Of a stretch of 64,000 nt of DNA, positions 1 to 12,020 are shown piece by piece. The number at the start of each line of letters is the position of its first letter. Positions within the stretch are counted from its first letter, which is position 1. The translations under genes were made by a program, and so were the position numbers. The DNA is taken from contig JACDTU010000005.1 in NCBI GenBank assembly GCA_022376465.1, positions 856,001 through 920,000 on the forward strand, given 5' to 3'. The notes beneath the pieces are model-generated. The model saw nothing but the letters and a program-made list of their open reading frames with translations, was not told the origin of the DNA and did not search any database. Origin of the DNA: Cubamyces lactineus. Taxonomy: Eukaryota; Basidiomycota; Agaricomycetes; Polyporales; Polyporaceae.

Positions 1-2124
1 GATATCCTCGTCGAGCAGCACGCTCTCGTACTCGTCTGGCGAGGTGAAGCTCGTCTCGATGTACGGCAATGACGACTGCGGAGGCGCCTCCCACGCACTG
101 GGGTCCGCCACCAAGGTCGTCCCAAGGACAACCTTCACTCGCCGTTCCTGTTGAACCTGGAGGACGGCCGAACCCTCTTCTTCGCCCTCGCCGTCTTCCT
201 CCGGGCTGTTCACGTCACCGTCTTCAACCTCGTCTTCATCGTCTTCATCTACCCCGTCTGCGTCCAACTTCTGGCTCCATTCGTAGTACTGTTTCTCCAG
301 GATGCTCTCTCCGGGAAGCGCACCGAAAGGCTCGCCGTTCATGGAGCGATGGTGCAAGTACCGTTTCATCGACAGTTGGTTGAAGTCGTACACCCGCAGA
401 CGTCCGTCCGAGCGTACCCGCACGAACCGTTGGCCGCAGGTAGTAGTGATCCAGCGCGTACCCGCGAGCTCGTCGGCGAACCAGCGGGTGACCGCGGGGC
501 CCCAAGTCTCCCATGGAATAGTGATGGGCTTCTTGTCTTCATCGTCTGTGAGGTTGTCTTCATTCCTGGATGCACGGCTGCGACGTGCTCTTCGCCGAAT
601 ATTTTGCTGGTACAACGGATAGAAGAACGCGCCGGGCACGTGCGGCACATCCTCCTCTGTGTCTTCCGCGTCCGAATGCTCGTCAACGCTCCTGTACTCG
701 TCCGACAGTTCTGGCTCAAGATCCTCTGTCGGGGGATTGACAGCCACTTCGTTCTGGCGACGTTTCAACGCATCCAGCGTGATCTTCAGGAGAGAAGACC
801 GATGCACGATCATCGTGTACACGCGAGTGACCCCAATGGCTAGCCGGATGTGTAGGTGCAATATCATAACTGCCTTCTCCGGGTCGGAGTAGTAGGGAAT
901 GGCTCTGTCAGCATGTGTCGCAGACGAGAGGGGTCCTCGTGGATTGGGCTCGCATCGACATGTCATGCGTAAGACAAGTGCACCAGGATGGAGAGGGGGC
1001 AGCTGTAGAATACATGTCGTCTTCAGAGCAGGTATTTGAGGGCGAGAGCTTGCACTGGTTTCTGTGTCGGAGGATGTGGCGTCGTGTGGACGAGATGCAA
1101 CTAGCTCGTCGGCGAACTGGCAGATCTCGAGCGCATTGGTTGGAATGATAGGGAGTACGACGGTGTCTGACGACAGTAGAACGAACGAGTTGAACATTGT
1201 CGGATCCGAATACAAGCGCTTCTGGCCCTGGCATCCCATGGTTATTTTGGTCATCCTCTCGGTGTGCACACGACGAGGTCCGTCCAGTACTCACGACTTT
1301 CGGTTCGCCTGTCTTCCAGTTGTATACCACAAGGGTGACGGGGTCGGCGTTGACAAAGGGGAAATAGTTGTTCAAGAGGAAACAGAGAGTGTCCCCAGAT
1401 ATTTCTAGCATGATACTGCAGTGTCCGGGAAGATAATATATGTTCTCAAAGTGAAGTACGGGTTTCGCAGCGGCGGGGTGAGGTTGTCCCGTCGAGTGTT
1501 TGAACAGGTGAATATCGACCGATGCTATCATTTGGGCCTCGTGTACGTACCTAAGTTCCATGCCAATCGTTCAGTAAATGTTTAGGAAGGAGAGAAACCA
1601 TGGACGCACGAATAAGTAACAAGAGCTATCAAGTCATGCTCTTGGATGGCCAATCCCACATCGATGATCTGCTTACCGAGGTCAATATTAGACCACAACG
1701 CGCGAGTATCCTGTGCATCCGCATAGGAGAATGCAGAGTGAAGGTTGATCGTGTGAACCGCATCCGTTCCCGTCAGGTTCTCGCCGTGCCTGCGTTCTCC
1801 GAGAAGCAAGGTTCCACCAGTGAGGTCGTAGATGCCCGAGGGATTATGATTGAGCGCAATAGACCTACGGTCTGACAGGTCGAGTGATCGCCAGGCCTCC
1901 TCCTTAGCGCGTAGGATTCGTAGTCGTTCGCCAGGCACGAGACGCGACGCAGGGTTGTCAATCATGCCGGCGACGCGCAGTTCAAGCGCGTACTGGAGTG
2001 CGGAATCTGACTTGACGACGCCATGCAGACGAGAGCAAACTTGCTGGAGCCTCAATAGGTCTTCAAAATCGAGCTCAGAGGCTATGAGGACGAGGAGCTC
2101 GTCCGGAAGGTCGGGGAGGGACAT
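1..2124 (-). CDS. F-box protein, 3' end cut off by the window
   Basis: An F-box lies at residues 2-45 (start SLPDLPDELLVLIASELDF), the Skp1-binding element of SCF ubiquitin ligases. A long, weakly conserved agaricomycete-type substrate region follows, with an acidic low-complexity stretch around 150-260. I place the start at 2124, immediately before the F-box; an in-frame upstream extension adds only a Cys-rich leader. Introns are 1609-1551 (phase 2) and 1294-1228 (phase 0). The last exon is open to base 1 in the frame ending SPDEYESVLLDED, so the C-terminus lies outside. It is divergent from the uS8m gene, 173 bp away. The F-box is directly visible; the substrate is unknown, and such genes form very large families in Agaricomycetes. 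Confidence 0.85.
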
Positions 2125-2297
2125 GGTGAGACGACAACAACAACCTGCGGTGGCTGAAAACGCCAGGTCCAAATTCGAGGCGCGTATGGGCGCCTATTCG
2201 TCCGGCTGTCCTTTCTCTTGTTCGTCCATTGACCAAGGTGTGCTCTGTTGGATTCACATCCAAACGCCCGCTAACGACGTTGAAGGACGAAGGAACG

Positions 2298-2759
2298 ATG
2301 CTTCCCCACTACCTTTGCTCGCACATCCAAAATGCGTTCCGTGCGCGGCACCAGCACATCGCTGTCCCTCACAGCACACAAAACCTGGCCATCCTCTCTA
2401 TCCTTCTCCGTGCTGGCTTTCTCTCAAACGTAACGCGCGGAACAATCGAAGCACCCTCACCGACGGACTTTCTGGCCGTGAGCGACTCCCACAAGCGGAT
2501 ATGGGCAGACCTGAAGTACCGGGACGACCGACCGGTGCTCTCTGAGATGGCGCTCGTTAGTCGACCAAGCAAGCCTATCATCATGGACCTTGGCGAGATC
2601 CGGAGGATGTGTACCGGACGTCGAGTGCAGAACGTCAAGCCTCTTCGTATGGGCGAAATTGCGATCGTCAAGACGAAGGACCGGGAGAACCAGTGGCTAG
2701 AGGCGCGGGAGGCTCTGCAGATGAGGATACCTGGCGAGGTTATTTGTCGGGCATGGTAG
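2298..2759 (+). CDS. MRPS8: mitochondrial small ribosomal subunit protein uS8m
   Basis: This is a single-exon, 153-residue protein, the usual length for fungal uS8m, a 15S rRNA-binding protein needed for assembly of the mitochondrial small subunit. The N-terminus shows the family signature (MLPHYLCSHIQNAFRARHQ, then AILSILLRAGFLSN). The C-terminus has the expected G-E-V-x-C-R-x-W ending. I chose the ATG at 2298 because it matches the fungal family start; the upstream in-frame codons lack similarity. The short basic N-terminus could serve as a matrix-targeting signal. It shares a 173 bp divergent promoter region with the F-box gene. Assignment rests on recalled family motifs rather than a search. 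Confidence 0.85.
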   Translation: MLPHYLCSHIQNAFRARHQHIAVPHSTQNLAILSILLRAGFLSNVTRGTIEAPSPTDFLAVSDSHKRIWADLKYRDDRPVLSEMALVSRPSKPIIMDLGEIRRMCTGRRVQNVKPLRMGEIAIVKTKDRENQWLEAREALQMRIPGEVICRAW

Positions 2760-3157
2760 ACGGTGCATACCTGGGGACAACGGTGAGTCATTATAGTTTG
2801 AGGATATGTCGATCCATCTCGAGCTCATTGTTCTGACTTTCGCAGTATTCTATACTACAGCTATATATGTTGCTCTCACGAATAGACTGAGAGCATAATG
2901 CAACTTCATACATCACTTCGCTCGTTCGCACTATGGGTCCCTATAGGACCGCTTCCCCCAGGACATATTGTTAGGCTCTCGTGGTACGTTCCCTCAAAAT
3001 GTCGAACTACTCACATGACTTCAGCTGTCGAACGTCTTCGCGTTGGTCTTAACCACAGCAATCGCTGGGAAGAAAAAGCTTATGAATCTGCGTATCACTG
3101 GCAAAGTAGGGCTACTCGCTGCAGCAGCTCCATCACAATGGCATAAACAGGTTGCAC

Positions 3158-5487
3158 TCAGAACTGCATGACAGGAGCGTCTAGTCGGTTTCCCTTCAGG
3201 CCCTCCCAAACGACTATAGCTATTTCCGGCTTTCGCAAGAGCTTCGTTCGCTCGAGCCCATCCTCCTTTGCTTGTGTCTTCCATGCGTCGTGATACACGA
3301 CCCCGCAGCTCTGTAGGCCGAGGATATTCCACATGTCCAACGAAAGACGCTTTCTCTACTGCGAGAACCTCGACGATCAACATTCTGCCATGATATGGGT
3401 GGTGGTCGGCCGTCCGTACCTGAGCAGCTCTGCGGTATACGGTCTCATAGCGACCTGCCAGCCCGGAGGAATCAAAGCTTGCTATCATTTCATCCGCACG
3501 GCCATCCTCATTTGCTGCATGCCGACCCCGCTCTTGGGCCAAATGTGATGGTGTCCCCGCACTCCCTGGGCCGTTGTATCTGAGAGAAGCAAGAGACGCA
3601 ACGGAGCCTACAGCACGTCGGATTGTCATGGGCTTGAAGGAGGATTGCGAAGCATCGTCATGCGTTGTACCTTTGACTGGTCCGTCGTGACGACTGTCTG
3701 CATCACGTCTGGATGTCGAGGCTGGAAGATTGTCTGAATCATGCAGAGTGCTCCGAGATGGGGGCGGACGATAGGGCGCCGTTCTTGTCCGCGTTCGACT
3801 GCTGTGGTCTTGCGTACCTCCATCTACGCCCTCCCGCGCCCACCGCGCGGTCACCGCGGCACCTACGCCCGCACAGAGAGGTACCTTGAACTTCTGAGTC
3901 ATCGTCTCGCGCCCTCTCGCTTGCTTGCCGTCGCCCGTACGCGTTTTCTTGGCGGGAAGCGTCGACCATTCTGCAGAGGGAGAGCGAAAGGCATCGTACG
4001 CATTGCGTTTGGGCGGGGGTTTGCGGGAATGTGCAGAACGGGGGAACGGCCCCCCGGAAGCAGGGCTCAATGGTGGAGATGGCGAGTTGTGTTGGGTCAA
4101 CGATTCACCGTACGAAACGTGCGCGTCCGCAACAGGTGAGAAACTTCGCTGTTCAATTTGTGCAGCGGAGAATCTGGGCTGCTCCGTGGAGAAGGATCGT
4201 TTGGATTGTCCTTCAGTAGCATGGAATGCGAGGTTGTTGGGGATAGAACGAGTAATTGCAAGCCCTGTGGTCGCCGAGTGATGGTCGAGCTGCAACCGTT
4301 CAAACGTCAGATGGGTCTAGATGTTCCACTGTAAGCACTAACCTCAGGCAATGTAGGGCTCTGTTCGCGTTTGGGGAGGGCCGTAGAGGCGGAGAACGGT
4401 GGGTGCAGTTGATTTACGTAGCCAAGGTCCGGAGAGCGCCATTCCTGCTTCCATGTTGGGGACCCTTTCACGGGCTTGGTGGGTCTCTGTGGCGTTTGTT
4501 CGACTAGAGCAAGTGTTAGACATGATGCTCACGACCAGAGAGGGGCTCGATACCACATGAGGGCGTAGCAAGGAAACTCTTTGCAACTTGTGGGTTCATG
4601 TGAATCTGGGGAGTAAATTGCCTTGCTATGGCATCGCGCATGGATAGCGAGGTATGAACGCCTTCGTCTTTCGCAGATCGATACTTGGACATCGTGATCG
4701 TTTCTTCCTCACTGATGCCTATCATAGGCTGAGGTATGTTGCGAGCACCACCAGGTTGGGCGTCACTGCGAACGTTCCAATACTGTCCAGATGTTGTAGT
4801 TGGCGACGGGCGCCCTTGGACCTGACCATGACGAGACAGGGGCTGTTCAATAGCCAGTTCACCAGCTTGAGCCTCAGGAGAAGTAGAGACCGCAATTCCA
4901 GCTCCAGAGGATGCAGAACCAAGACCAGTGGTCAGTGGGCGCAAGAGATGATTTTCTCCGCTCTTGTGCAATACATGAGGCTGATAGCTGTCGTCCACTA
5001 GAGTCTCATCAGAGGGTATATGCGCGTTATCCTCGAGGCAGGATATCGTGTGAGACTGAGATGGAGGCCTTGAGACCTGAGTTGCACCAGCAGAAGGATG
5101 TTTCTGAACAGTTGCGGGCAGTACGGCAGACTGGCATTCAGACGTCGACAGTTTCCTCGCTTGCTTGTGTATCATCTCGAGGACGGAGCCATTCGAGCTA
5201 GCGTTCTTTTGGCGGTTTGGCTTTACGGGGAGAGCAACAGCAGGTTTAGTTGTACGGGTAGCAGCATTGGCTCTTGCTATGGACCAAGGGTTGGGTTTAT
5301 ACGTAGCAGCATCCATCCGTGAGGCAAGGTCCAGTTCCCCCAACAGCCGAGACTCCTCCGAGGCAGGCATAGATTGACTTGAAGCATCTTCATTGTCGCT
5401 CTCATCGCTGAAGCCGTCGTCGCCAGTGCAGCGCCCACGCAGGCTTAGAGACCAGCAGTCATCAGCCTTGGGTTTCTTGAGAGGCAT
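3158..5487 (-). CDS. conserved hypothetical protein, mostly disordered
   Basis: Four exons give an in-frame 720-residue protein: 5487-4554, 4503-4343, 4289-3420 and 3355-3158. The 50 bp first intron has a clear CTAAC branch site 14 nt before its AG. The start MPLKKPKADD is followed by a short ordered motif near residues 45-75 (SRLLGELDLASRMDAATYKP, then NPWSIARANAA). Long Ser/Pro/Arg-rich disordered segments follow. The final exon is a compact hydrophobic/charged block (MWNILGLQSCGVVYHDAW) that looks folded. I recognise no catalytic domain. The composition suggests a nuclear scaffold or regulator, but this is inference. It is divergent from the 5717-10284 gene, 229 bp away, which could mean a shared promoter. 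Confidence 0.7.
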
Positions 5488-5716
5488 CGTACGCGGAACC
5501 CGAGTGCTCAGTGGAACGAAAGAAAGCCGCGTCGGCAAAACGCGAGGGCAAGTACGCGTGTAAATGTCACGTGCGAACGAACGCGCGGTGGCGTGACTGG
5601 TTTGGATCGTTGGTTCGGTTCTTGTTCCCGTCTCGACTCGCGACGTGCTTTGTCTCCATCCGCTTTGTCTCTCCACGCCCAGAACCTCCTCTTTGCATAA
5701 ACAATTAGCACATGCT

Positions 5717-8700
5717 ATGGAGAATGTGCCTCCCCATCCTCACAAGATGACCGGCGACGACCAGGACCTCCCTTCCCTCGATGACTTGCTCCGCTCGAAG
5801 CGCAACGTGAAGGCCTCGAGGCAAAAGCGATCGCAGGCCTTGAACGCTAGAACTAATGCTGATAACGATGATGAGCATCCTCGAGATGAATCTGGTCTCT
5901 TAACGCCTCCATCGTCCCAGCAAGACGACGATATGGACCCCGCGAGAATGTTGTTCAGCCCGCCCCCAGAGGAGGTTCTCAGAAGTCATGGTCGCAGTTC
6001 GGTGAGTCTACCATTATCCTTCGTCCTATCATCGAGGTCTATCGCAAGGGACCGACATGCGATGATTTATGCAAGAAACGGGGAAATTCGCCTCTGGTTT
6101 GATTTGCTCTCTGGAGTCTGCTTCGAGATCACGCTCAAACGGCCCCTTCTGGAGAGCGTTCCACACGTAAAGGCAACGATTTCATGTTCTCCTTGCGACT
6201 ACGTTGTGCATGCAACGCTATCGCAACATAGTCTGTAGAATGGGTCCAGATGAACGTACTGGACATTGAGTTGAAGGGAAGTAGCAAACCCCGCCGACAT
6301 CCTGGTTGCGGCCAGTGCAACAGCCAAGGCGAGGGTTTGATCTGCAAGAGAACAGCTTTCGCCGTGCTGATAGTTGTTCATGAACCCCAATCTCCACTCA
6401 TTCGGAGTCAAACACTCGTTTACACCCGGCTTCGTACATAGGCGGTGATTAACGCAGATTGTCTTAGGTTTCCCGTGCCCGCTCGGTGCCGGTTCAACTA
6501 CCATTTACGCCTTCTCTGCTCGCCGATCCTCCGCCCCCCTCAGCTACCAAGCGGAAGCGCAATGGACACAATCGATCAGTAACGCAAACTACTCTCGGTT
6601 CCATCGCCGATGGGCCTTCTACGACCTCACAACCTGCCGCAGAAGCCACTCCCAACCCCAAGCCACGAAAGCAATCAAAGCGTCATGCGACACCATCCAT
6701 GCTCAACGAGTCTCCTACTCGACCCACAATCGAATTCCCGGACGAGCCGACCACCCCCACGCGCTCTTCGTCCCAACGCCGTAGTCAGTCGCCCAGCAAG
6801 CGAGTCCTCTACCTCTCTCCCCATCATGGCAATCCGAACGCGGACTACATCGCGCCACTGCCGACCATCTCCCGACAGAGCGTTTCTGCACGTCGGCGCT
6901 CTGCTACACCCATCCCCCCATACGAGCCCCCGCGCGAGCGCTTCACACCTCCACGCGAAATTGTTCATACTCCACCTCAGGCCACCCCATCACCCACGAA
7001 GATGTCGAAGTCGAGCAAGCGCAAGTCCGTAGCGTCGACAAAGAATACGAAGAAGCTGGTTCTGGTGATCAAGAACGAGCCGCCGGAGGTCGACCTTTCC
7101 GCGCCGCCGCCGCCGCCATCGCCAACAGACGATCCACTTCTACTGAAGGGCGACGAATTGCCGTCTCGCCAACAGAGACCCCGTACCAGCCGAATCACTA
7201 CACCACCATCTACGCACGCGCGCGACACTCCCTCTATTGCCTCTAGTTCTCCTGCTAGCCCCTCTCGGGAGAGTAGTGGTGGGCGCCTACCCGATCTCAA
7301 CTCTAGTATGGACGTGAGCATGCGGGACGTGAGCTATGACAGCATGGACGGTTCCTTCTCTGGCCCCTCAGCGCCCATTTTCGACTTCAACGCGCCGGAG
7401 AGTAATCATGTCTGGGATGACGTGGATTCCGACGATTCCGACGAGTTTGACCAGACGGGCGAGTACACTGGTCGGTTTAAAGTACTCACGGTTCCCACCA
7501 AGGCCGATCCTCCGAGCAGCTGCACTCGCTCAAGGCAGGAAGCGTGGGGCCACCCGATCAGCCCGTTCCCAAGTTCGACTGGGCGTCGGACAAGTCTCCC
7601 TAGCTCGCCACCGCTACGACCGGTGCCGGACGAAGATGACGGCGTCGGTTCCCAAGGAAGCCCAGATGAAGATGATGTTCTCATTTTGGACGAGCCTGTG
7701 GAATTGGATACTACGCAGATCGTACAGGAAGGGGACATATCTCAAGATTCTATCCAGGAACCGGAGCCGACCTTGCAAGTCCACGACACGTCTCAGGCTC
7801 AGTCCCCGGACCGTTCGCCCTCTCCGCTCCCCATCGTGGATGTACCAGAGCCAGGGGATGTCACCGTTGTGCACCGACCTCACGAACACCACGTGCGCTT
7901 TGCTGCACAGAGGCCATCAGATGATGGAGAGGACGAAGAGGACGTTCACATGGAGGACATATCTTTCGATGGTGCTCAGGATGATGAAGAGCAACATGCC
8001 GAGTCATCCCATGCTCGTGCGGAGCCCAACGATGGTCGCATGTCCGTCGACGTGGAGAACCCGGCGCACGAAGCTGCGCCTGAAGAAGATGGCGACTCTA
8101 GCGCTGAAGAGACAGTGGACCGCGAACTATCGCGCGAACCTAATCTTGAGAGCGAAGGCGAGGATCATCCCTCACCGCCCGCTGTCCTAACCCCTCCTCG
8201 CGCAACAACCCCGGCACGTGCACTCTCACCGCAGGCGGATGGACAGTCTCGTCCCCGCGGTTTCCTCTCCATCACGTCACCACTACGTCGACAGAAGTCT
8301 CCGCTGCTGGCAAGTGCTCATGGTCGGAGCGTCTCGCCGTTCCCGTCGATCCACTCCGTATTTGAAACCCCTGCCGCGCCTCAAGCGCCTTCAGTACGCG
8401 TCGAGGATGCGGTAGCAGCCTCTACTCCTCGGGAAAGGGAAGAGACTCAAGAGACAGCCGTAGAAATGGATGTCGAAGAAGGCGGTCAAGCGGATGCTGC
8501 GACAGACGTCGAGGAGGGAAGCGATGATGAAAGCGAGGAGCTGGATGGGGGAGTCATCAAGATCACCAGCGGCGACCCACGAGCTGCTGCTCGCGCTGCA
8601 GCGATTCTGAAGATGGTGCGTTGGCACATATTTGCCGTGACCAGATGCTCGTTCTGACTGTTGTGAAGCATGACTATGACTTCATCATCAAGGACCCATC

Positions 8701-10284
8701 CCAGAAGCGTCGACATTCGAGCGTGGACTCCGCTATGCGCAAAGCGCGTCGCAAGTCTGTCGTAGAGGGTGGTGTCAGCAAGCACAGTTCGCCCGTGAAA
8801 CGCCGACGCACCTTCGGCGGGGTCATTGGCGACAAAGTGGTCATTCCCGGAAGCCCTGCCATGACTGTCCCCGAGCTCTTGCATGAAGCGGAACGGTCGA
8901 TCGAGCAGCGCGAGCGGAGCTTACATACGCCTGCGCGAGCCACGTCGCTCCTTGGCGACATGAGCGCATTCCAGCTGCCCTTGGACAGACCAGCGTTCGA
9001 GACGCCCGGACCCCGCCAGAAAGTGCACGCTCGACCCCTCTTCAACTCGTCAGGACCACGCAGCTGGGACAAGGATGACTGGAAGCTGCTGGACGCCTGT
9101 TTCACGGATGAGCGATTAGCCCTTGGCTCGCACAAGCGGCCACTCGGGGAAGCCGTGTTGGCACCGGTGGATGATGTCGAGCTAGAGAAAGTTGTCGACA
9201 GGTTCTTAGAGCAAGCAGGTGGCGTACCTGCTGACGAATGCTGGCCGGGCTGGAATAGGTAGGGTTCTCCCTCCCCTCGCTCTCGACCAGATGCTCATAT
9301 CCGCGCAGGAACGATCTGCTGCGCAGAGCGCAAGCGTTGCAGAAGAAGCAGCGTTCTGGCAAAGTCGCGCCTCCGACTCCCAGCGGTCGATTCGGTTCTC
9401 TATCGTTGTCCGAAGTCCCCGACTTCACACCACTGCCAAGTCGGCAATCGTCCGTACAGCCTGGGTTGTTGCGCAGGGAGTCGACCGTCAGCGTGGCCAG
9501 CAACAAGCCTACCGTGCCTGCATCTCTGCTCGCGCCTCGCTACTCGCATCTGCTTGAAGAAGCAATAGCAATCTCGAAGGGCGAAAGCTCTTCGACCTCG
9601 TCCTCTACGCAACCGGTGGAATACCGTAGCTCATCTGTCCCTGCGCCCGAAGTGCATCACGAAGCTGCACAGAACGAAGAAAACGTTACAATCTCCGAAG
9701 CCCCGTCATCGCTCGCTCCCAAGGTGGCTTCCGAGCCGCCTCAGCTCACACCAAGCCGGTCAATCGCATCGCGCATGAAAGGTTTCTTCTTCTCGTACCT
9801 TCCCACCGCGACGAAGAAGACGCAACCGAAGAAGCCACCAGCACCCGCTCACCCTGGTCTCCCCATCCCGCCTCCTGAAGTCTTCCAGAAACAACGCCCT
9901 CCCATCGCCACTCCCGTATCCAAGCCCCCGTCCAAGCCAGTCCCTCCGAAAGAGCTCGTGCAGCTTCAGCACGCACCACCACCGAAACCGTCCATGATTC
10001 CCCGCCTCTCGCAGAAGCCGAAGCGACTCGTAGAGCTGCACCCGGCGCCCCCGCCACAGCCGCGCCCACGTTCGTCGCTTGGGATTGTGAGCGACAGGCG
10101 GAGCAGCAGCGGGAGCGTGAAGGACTTGGTACGGAGCTTCGAGTCATTGAAGGAGCGCGAGGAGCGCGAGAGGCAGGAGGAGATGGCGCGGCTGCGCCGC
10201 GTGAAGAGTGTGGGCGAATGGGCTGCTGCGACTGGATCGCGGGGCCAAGGGCAACAGGGCCAGAAGCCTACGTGGAAGCCCTGA
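5717..10284 (+). CDS. large disordered Ser/Pro-rich protein, function unknown
   Basis: Exons 5717-6001, 6468-8615, 8669-9258 and 9309-10284 join in frame into 1332 residues. The first intron is 466 bp, far longer than the 50 bp introns 2 and 3. The protein is dominated by phospho-acceptor-rich disorder, with SP/TP sites and Arg/Lys patches such as KRKRNG and RRSQSPSKR. Two acidic stretches occur at roughly residues 430-640. Compact islands are around residue 345 (TGEYTGRFKVLTVPTK) and around 905 (SWDKDDWKLLDACFTDERL). A coiled, charged C-terminus ends KPTWKP. An alternative start is the in-frame ATG at 5747. No enzyme domain is visible. CDK-type site density suggests a cell-cycle or chromosome-associated scaffold, but this is only inference. 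Confidence 0.72.
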
Positions 10285-10566
10285 GCCTGGTGCTGCCATT
10301 GAATACCCCTTGGGCGCGACATGGACGTGCTCGCGCTTTCAAGACGTGGAACCCTCCGACCCTATCTCCTATGTTGATCTTATGACGATATACTATATTT
10401 CCCAGCAGAGACTGTTTGGTATACCTGCACACTTTGTGTGTAATCTCTTGGCGCTGCGGTCGAACCGCGCTTCGCACTATGGTACAATATGGCGACGATA
10501 TATACGTTTATGCACCTGTCTGGATCTTGTCTTCTGTCTCGTAGCCCCCATGTTCTTCCAATACAC

Positions 10567-12020
10567 CTAGTAGAAATCGAGTTCGGCTTGGGCTGCCTTC
10601 ATGGGCTCGTAAAGACCGTGTTGCTCGCCAAGCGCGTAGGTGAGGGTCATCCGCTGTAGGATAGAAGGTCCGTCGACAGGGTCGCACTCGATCTGCAGAT
10701 TTCGTCAACGTTTGTCTAGGACGTAGAGCTCGTGATTGGCGGACATACCAAAGAAATGATATCGTCGAGAAGATGCGCTTGTCCAGCGGTCATTCCGGGA
10801 AGCCCCTGGTAGTTGACATTCACAATGTGAACGTGGAAATGGTCTGGGGGCATGGATCAGCGACAGGTGTAGGGCATCAACCGCGAGTGGGCTCACAATA
10901 CGAGGGCTGGTAGTGGATGAACATCCGAAGAGAACCGTGATCGAGCCCCCAACGCTCTTTGACGACCCGAGCAGCCTCCCGGCGAATGCTCTTCAGCATC
11001 CCGAGGTGGGTCTTGTTGAGGTCGCGCAGGCTGCGGATGCCGCGATTGAAGGCGATCGCGACGAGGTACAGAGAGCTAACGGTTGTGAGGTCCCACTTCA
11101 TGTCGGGAAGCAAGATATAGCCCGACTCGGGCGAAGGGTCGCGGTGGAGGACCTTCTCGACCTCGGATACGCCGTTCAGGATATTCTCAACCCTGTGTGT
11201 GTTGTGAGAATCTGTAGAACGGTCTCGATCAGACCGGATCCCTGAACGCACCATTGCGTCCTAGAAGGTGGGAAGGCAGTGATATACGGCTTAACGATCC
11301 TTTCAAAGAGGGCGGATGTCTCGTGGACGATGACGAAGTCTTGTCTAGAGTACTGTTTCGGAGGATATATGTATAAGAATCACTTCTTTCCGAGAGCCGA
11401 CGAAACTCACCTTTCGTATGTGGACTTCAGTAGCAGGATGCACAATGTTGATCTTGACATCCGGACGATCCTTCGAGGGCTCGAGCCATCCAAGCAGCCA
11501 AGTATACTATCGACAGTCATCAATGAGTAGATGCGCAGGGAGGATCACGATCCTCATATGAGCTTACAATGTCGGTACCGTCAATGAGCTTGGTGTCCTT
11601 GAGCTGTCCAGGGAACAGTTGGTCGGCTTGGTCTCCGATAAGAGCCGTCTTCTCGATCCGCACTATAGCCTGTGCGCGTTCGGACTTGCCCTCGACAGGG
11701 AGCGTTCCAAGGATGGTCAGCGCGTGCGTGATGGGGTCTGCGTGGCATGTAGTGAGAGGCACGTTCGCCGAAGTTCTGATGAACTAGGATAGCAGTCGGA
11801 AACTTTTCTGCACTGGTGGTGCTCATCCTCATAATTCACTGTGAACGTCGACGATGCCCAGCTGTGGAACTCATACCACTGTAGAGACGTCTCTAAGCTC
11901 CACGTGCATATGAATGCTTGCCTGCGGAGACAACGTATCGGGAGCGAATGAGGGCGTACCTTCGTTCAGGACGCGTTCAAAGCGGAATTCCTGGAGCACT
12001 GCGAGGTTGTAGGCCGCCAT
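10567..12020 (-). CDS. DCS1: scavenger mRNA decapping enzyme DcpS (HIT family)
   Basis: Seven exons join in frame to 314 residues: 12020-11960, 11737-11568, 11506-11411, 11352-11252, 11192-10897, 10843-10749 and 10692-10567. DcpS hydrolyses m7GpppN caps left after 3'-5' mRNA decay. Family landmarks are visible: FRFERVLNE at the N-terminus, RIEKTALI, PDMKWDLTTVSSLYL, GIRSLRDLNKTHL, then HYQPSYYHFHVHIV. The histidine triad HxHxH falls at residues 243-247; its middle His is the known nucleophile of the family. An intron splits the triad region between SY and HFHVH. The 222 bp first intron is unusually long. It converges with the gene ending at 10284. Length is close to the usual 310-340 residues. 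Confidence 0.92.

Noticed and set aside
7336..8190. 284-codon open frame on plus in a second frame
   Set aside because: It overlaps the long exon of the 5717-10284 gene in another frame. The sense frame continues in phase through three splice sites, while this one does not.
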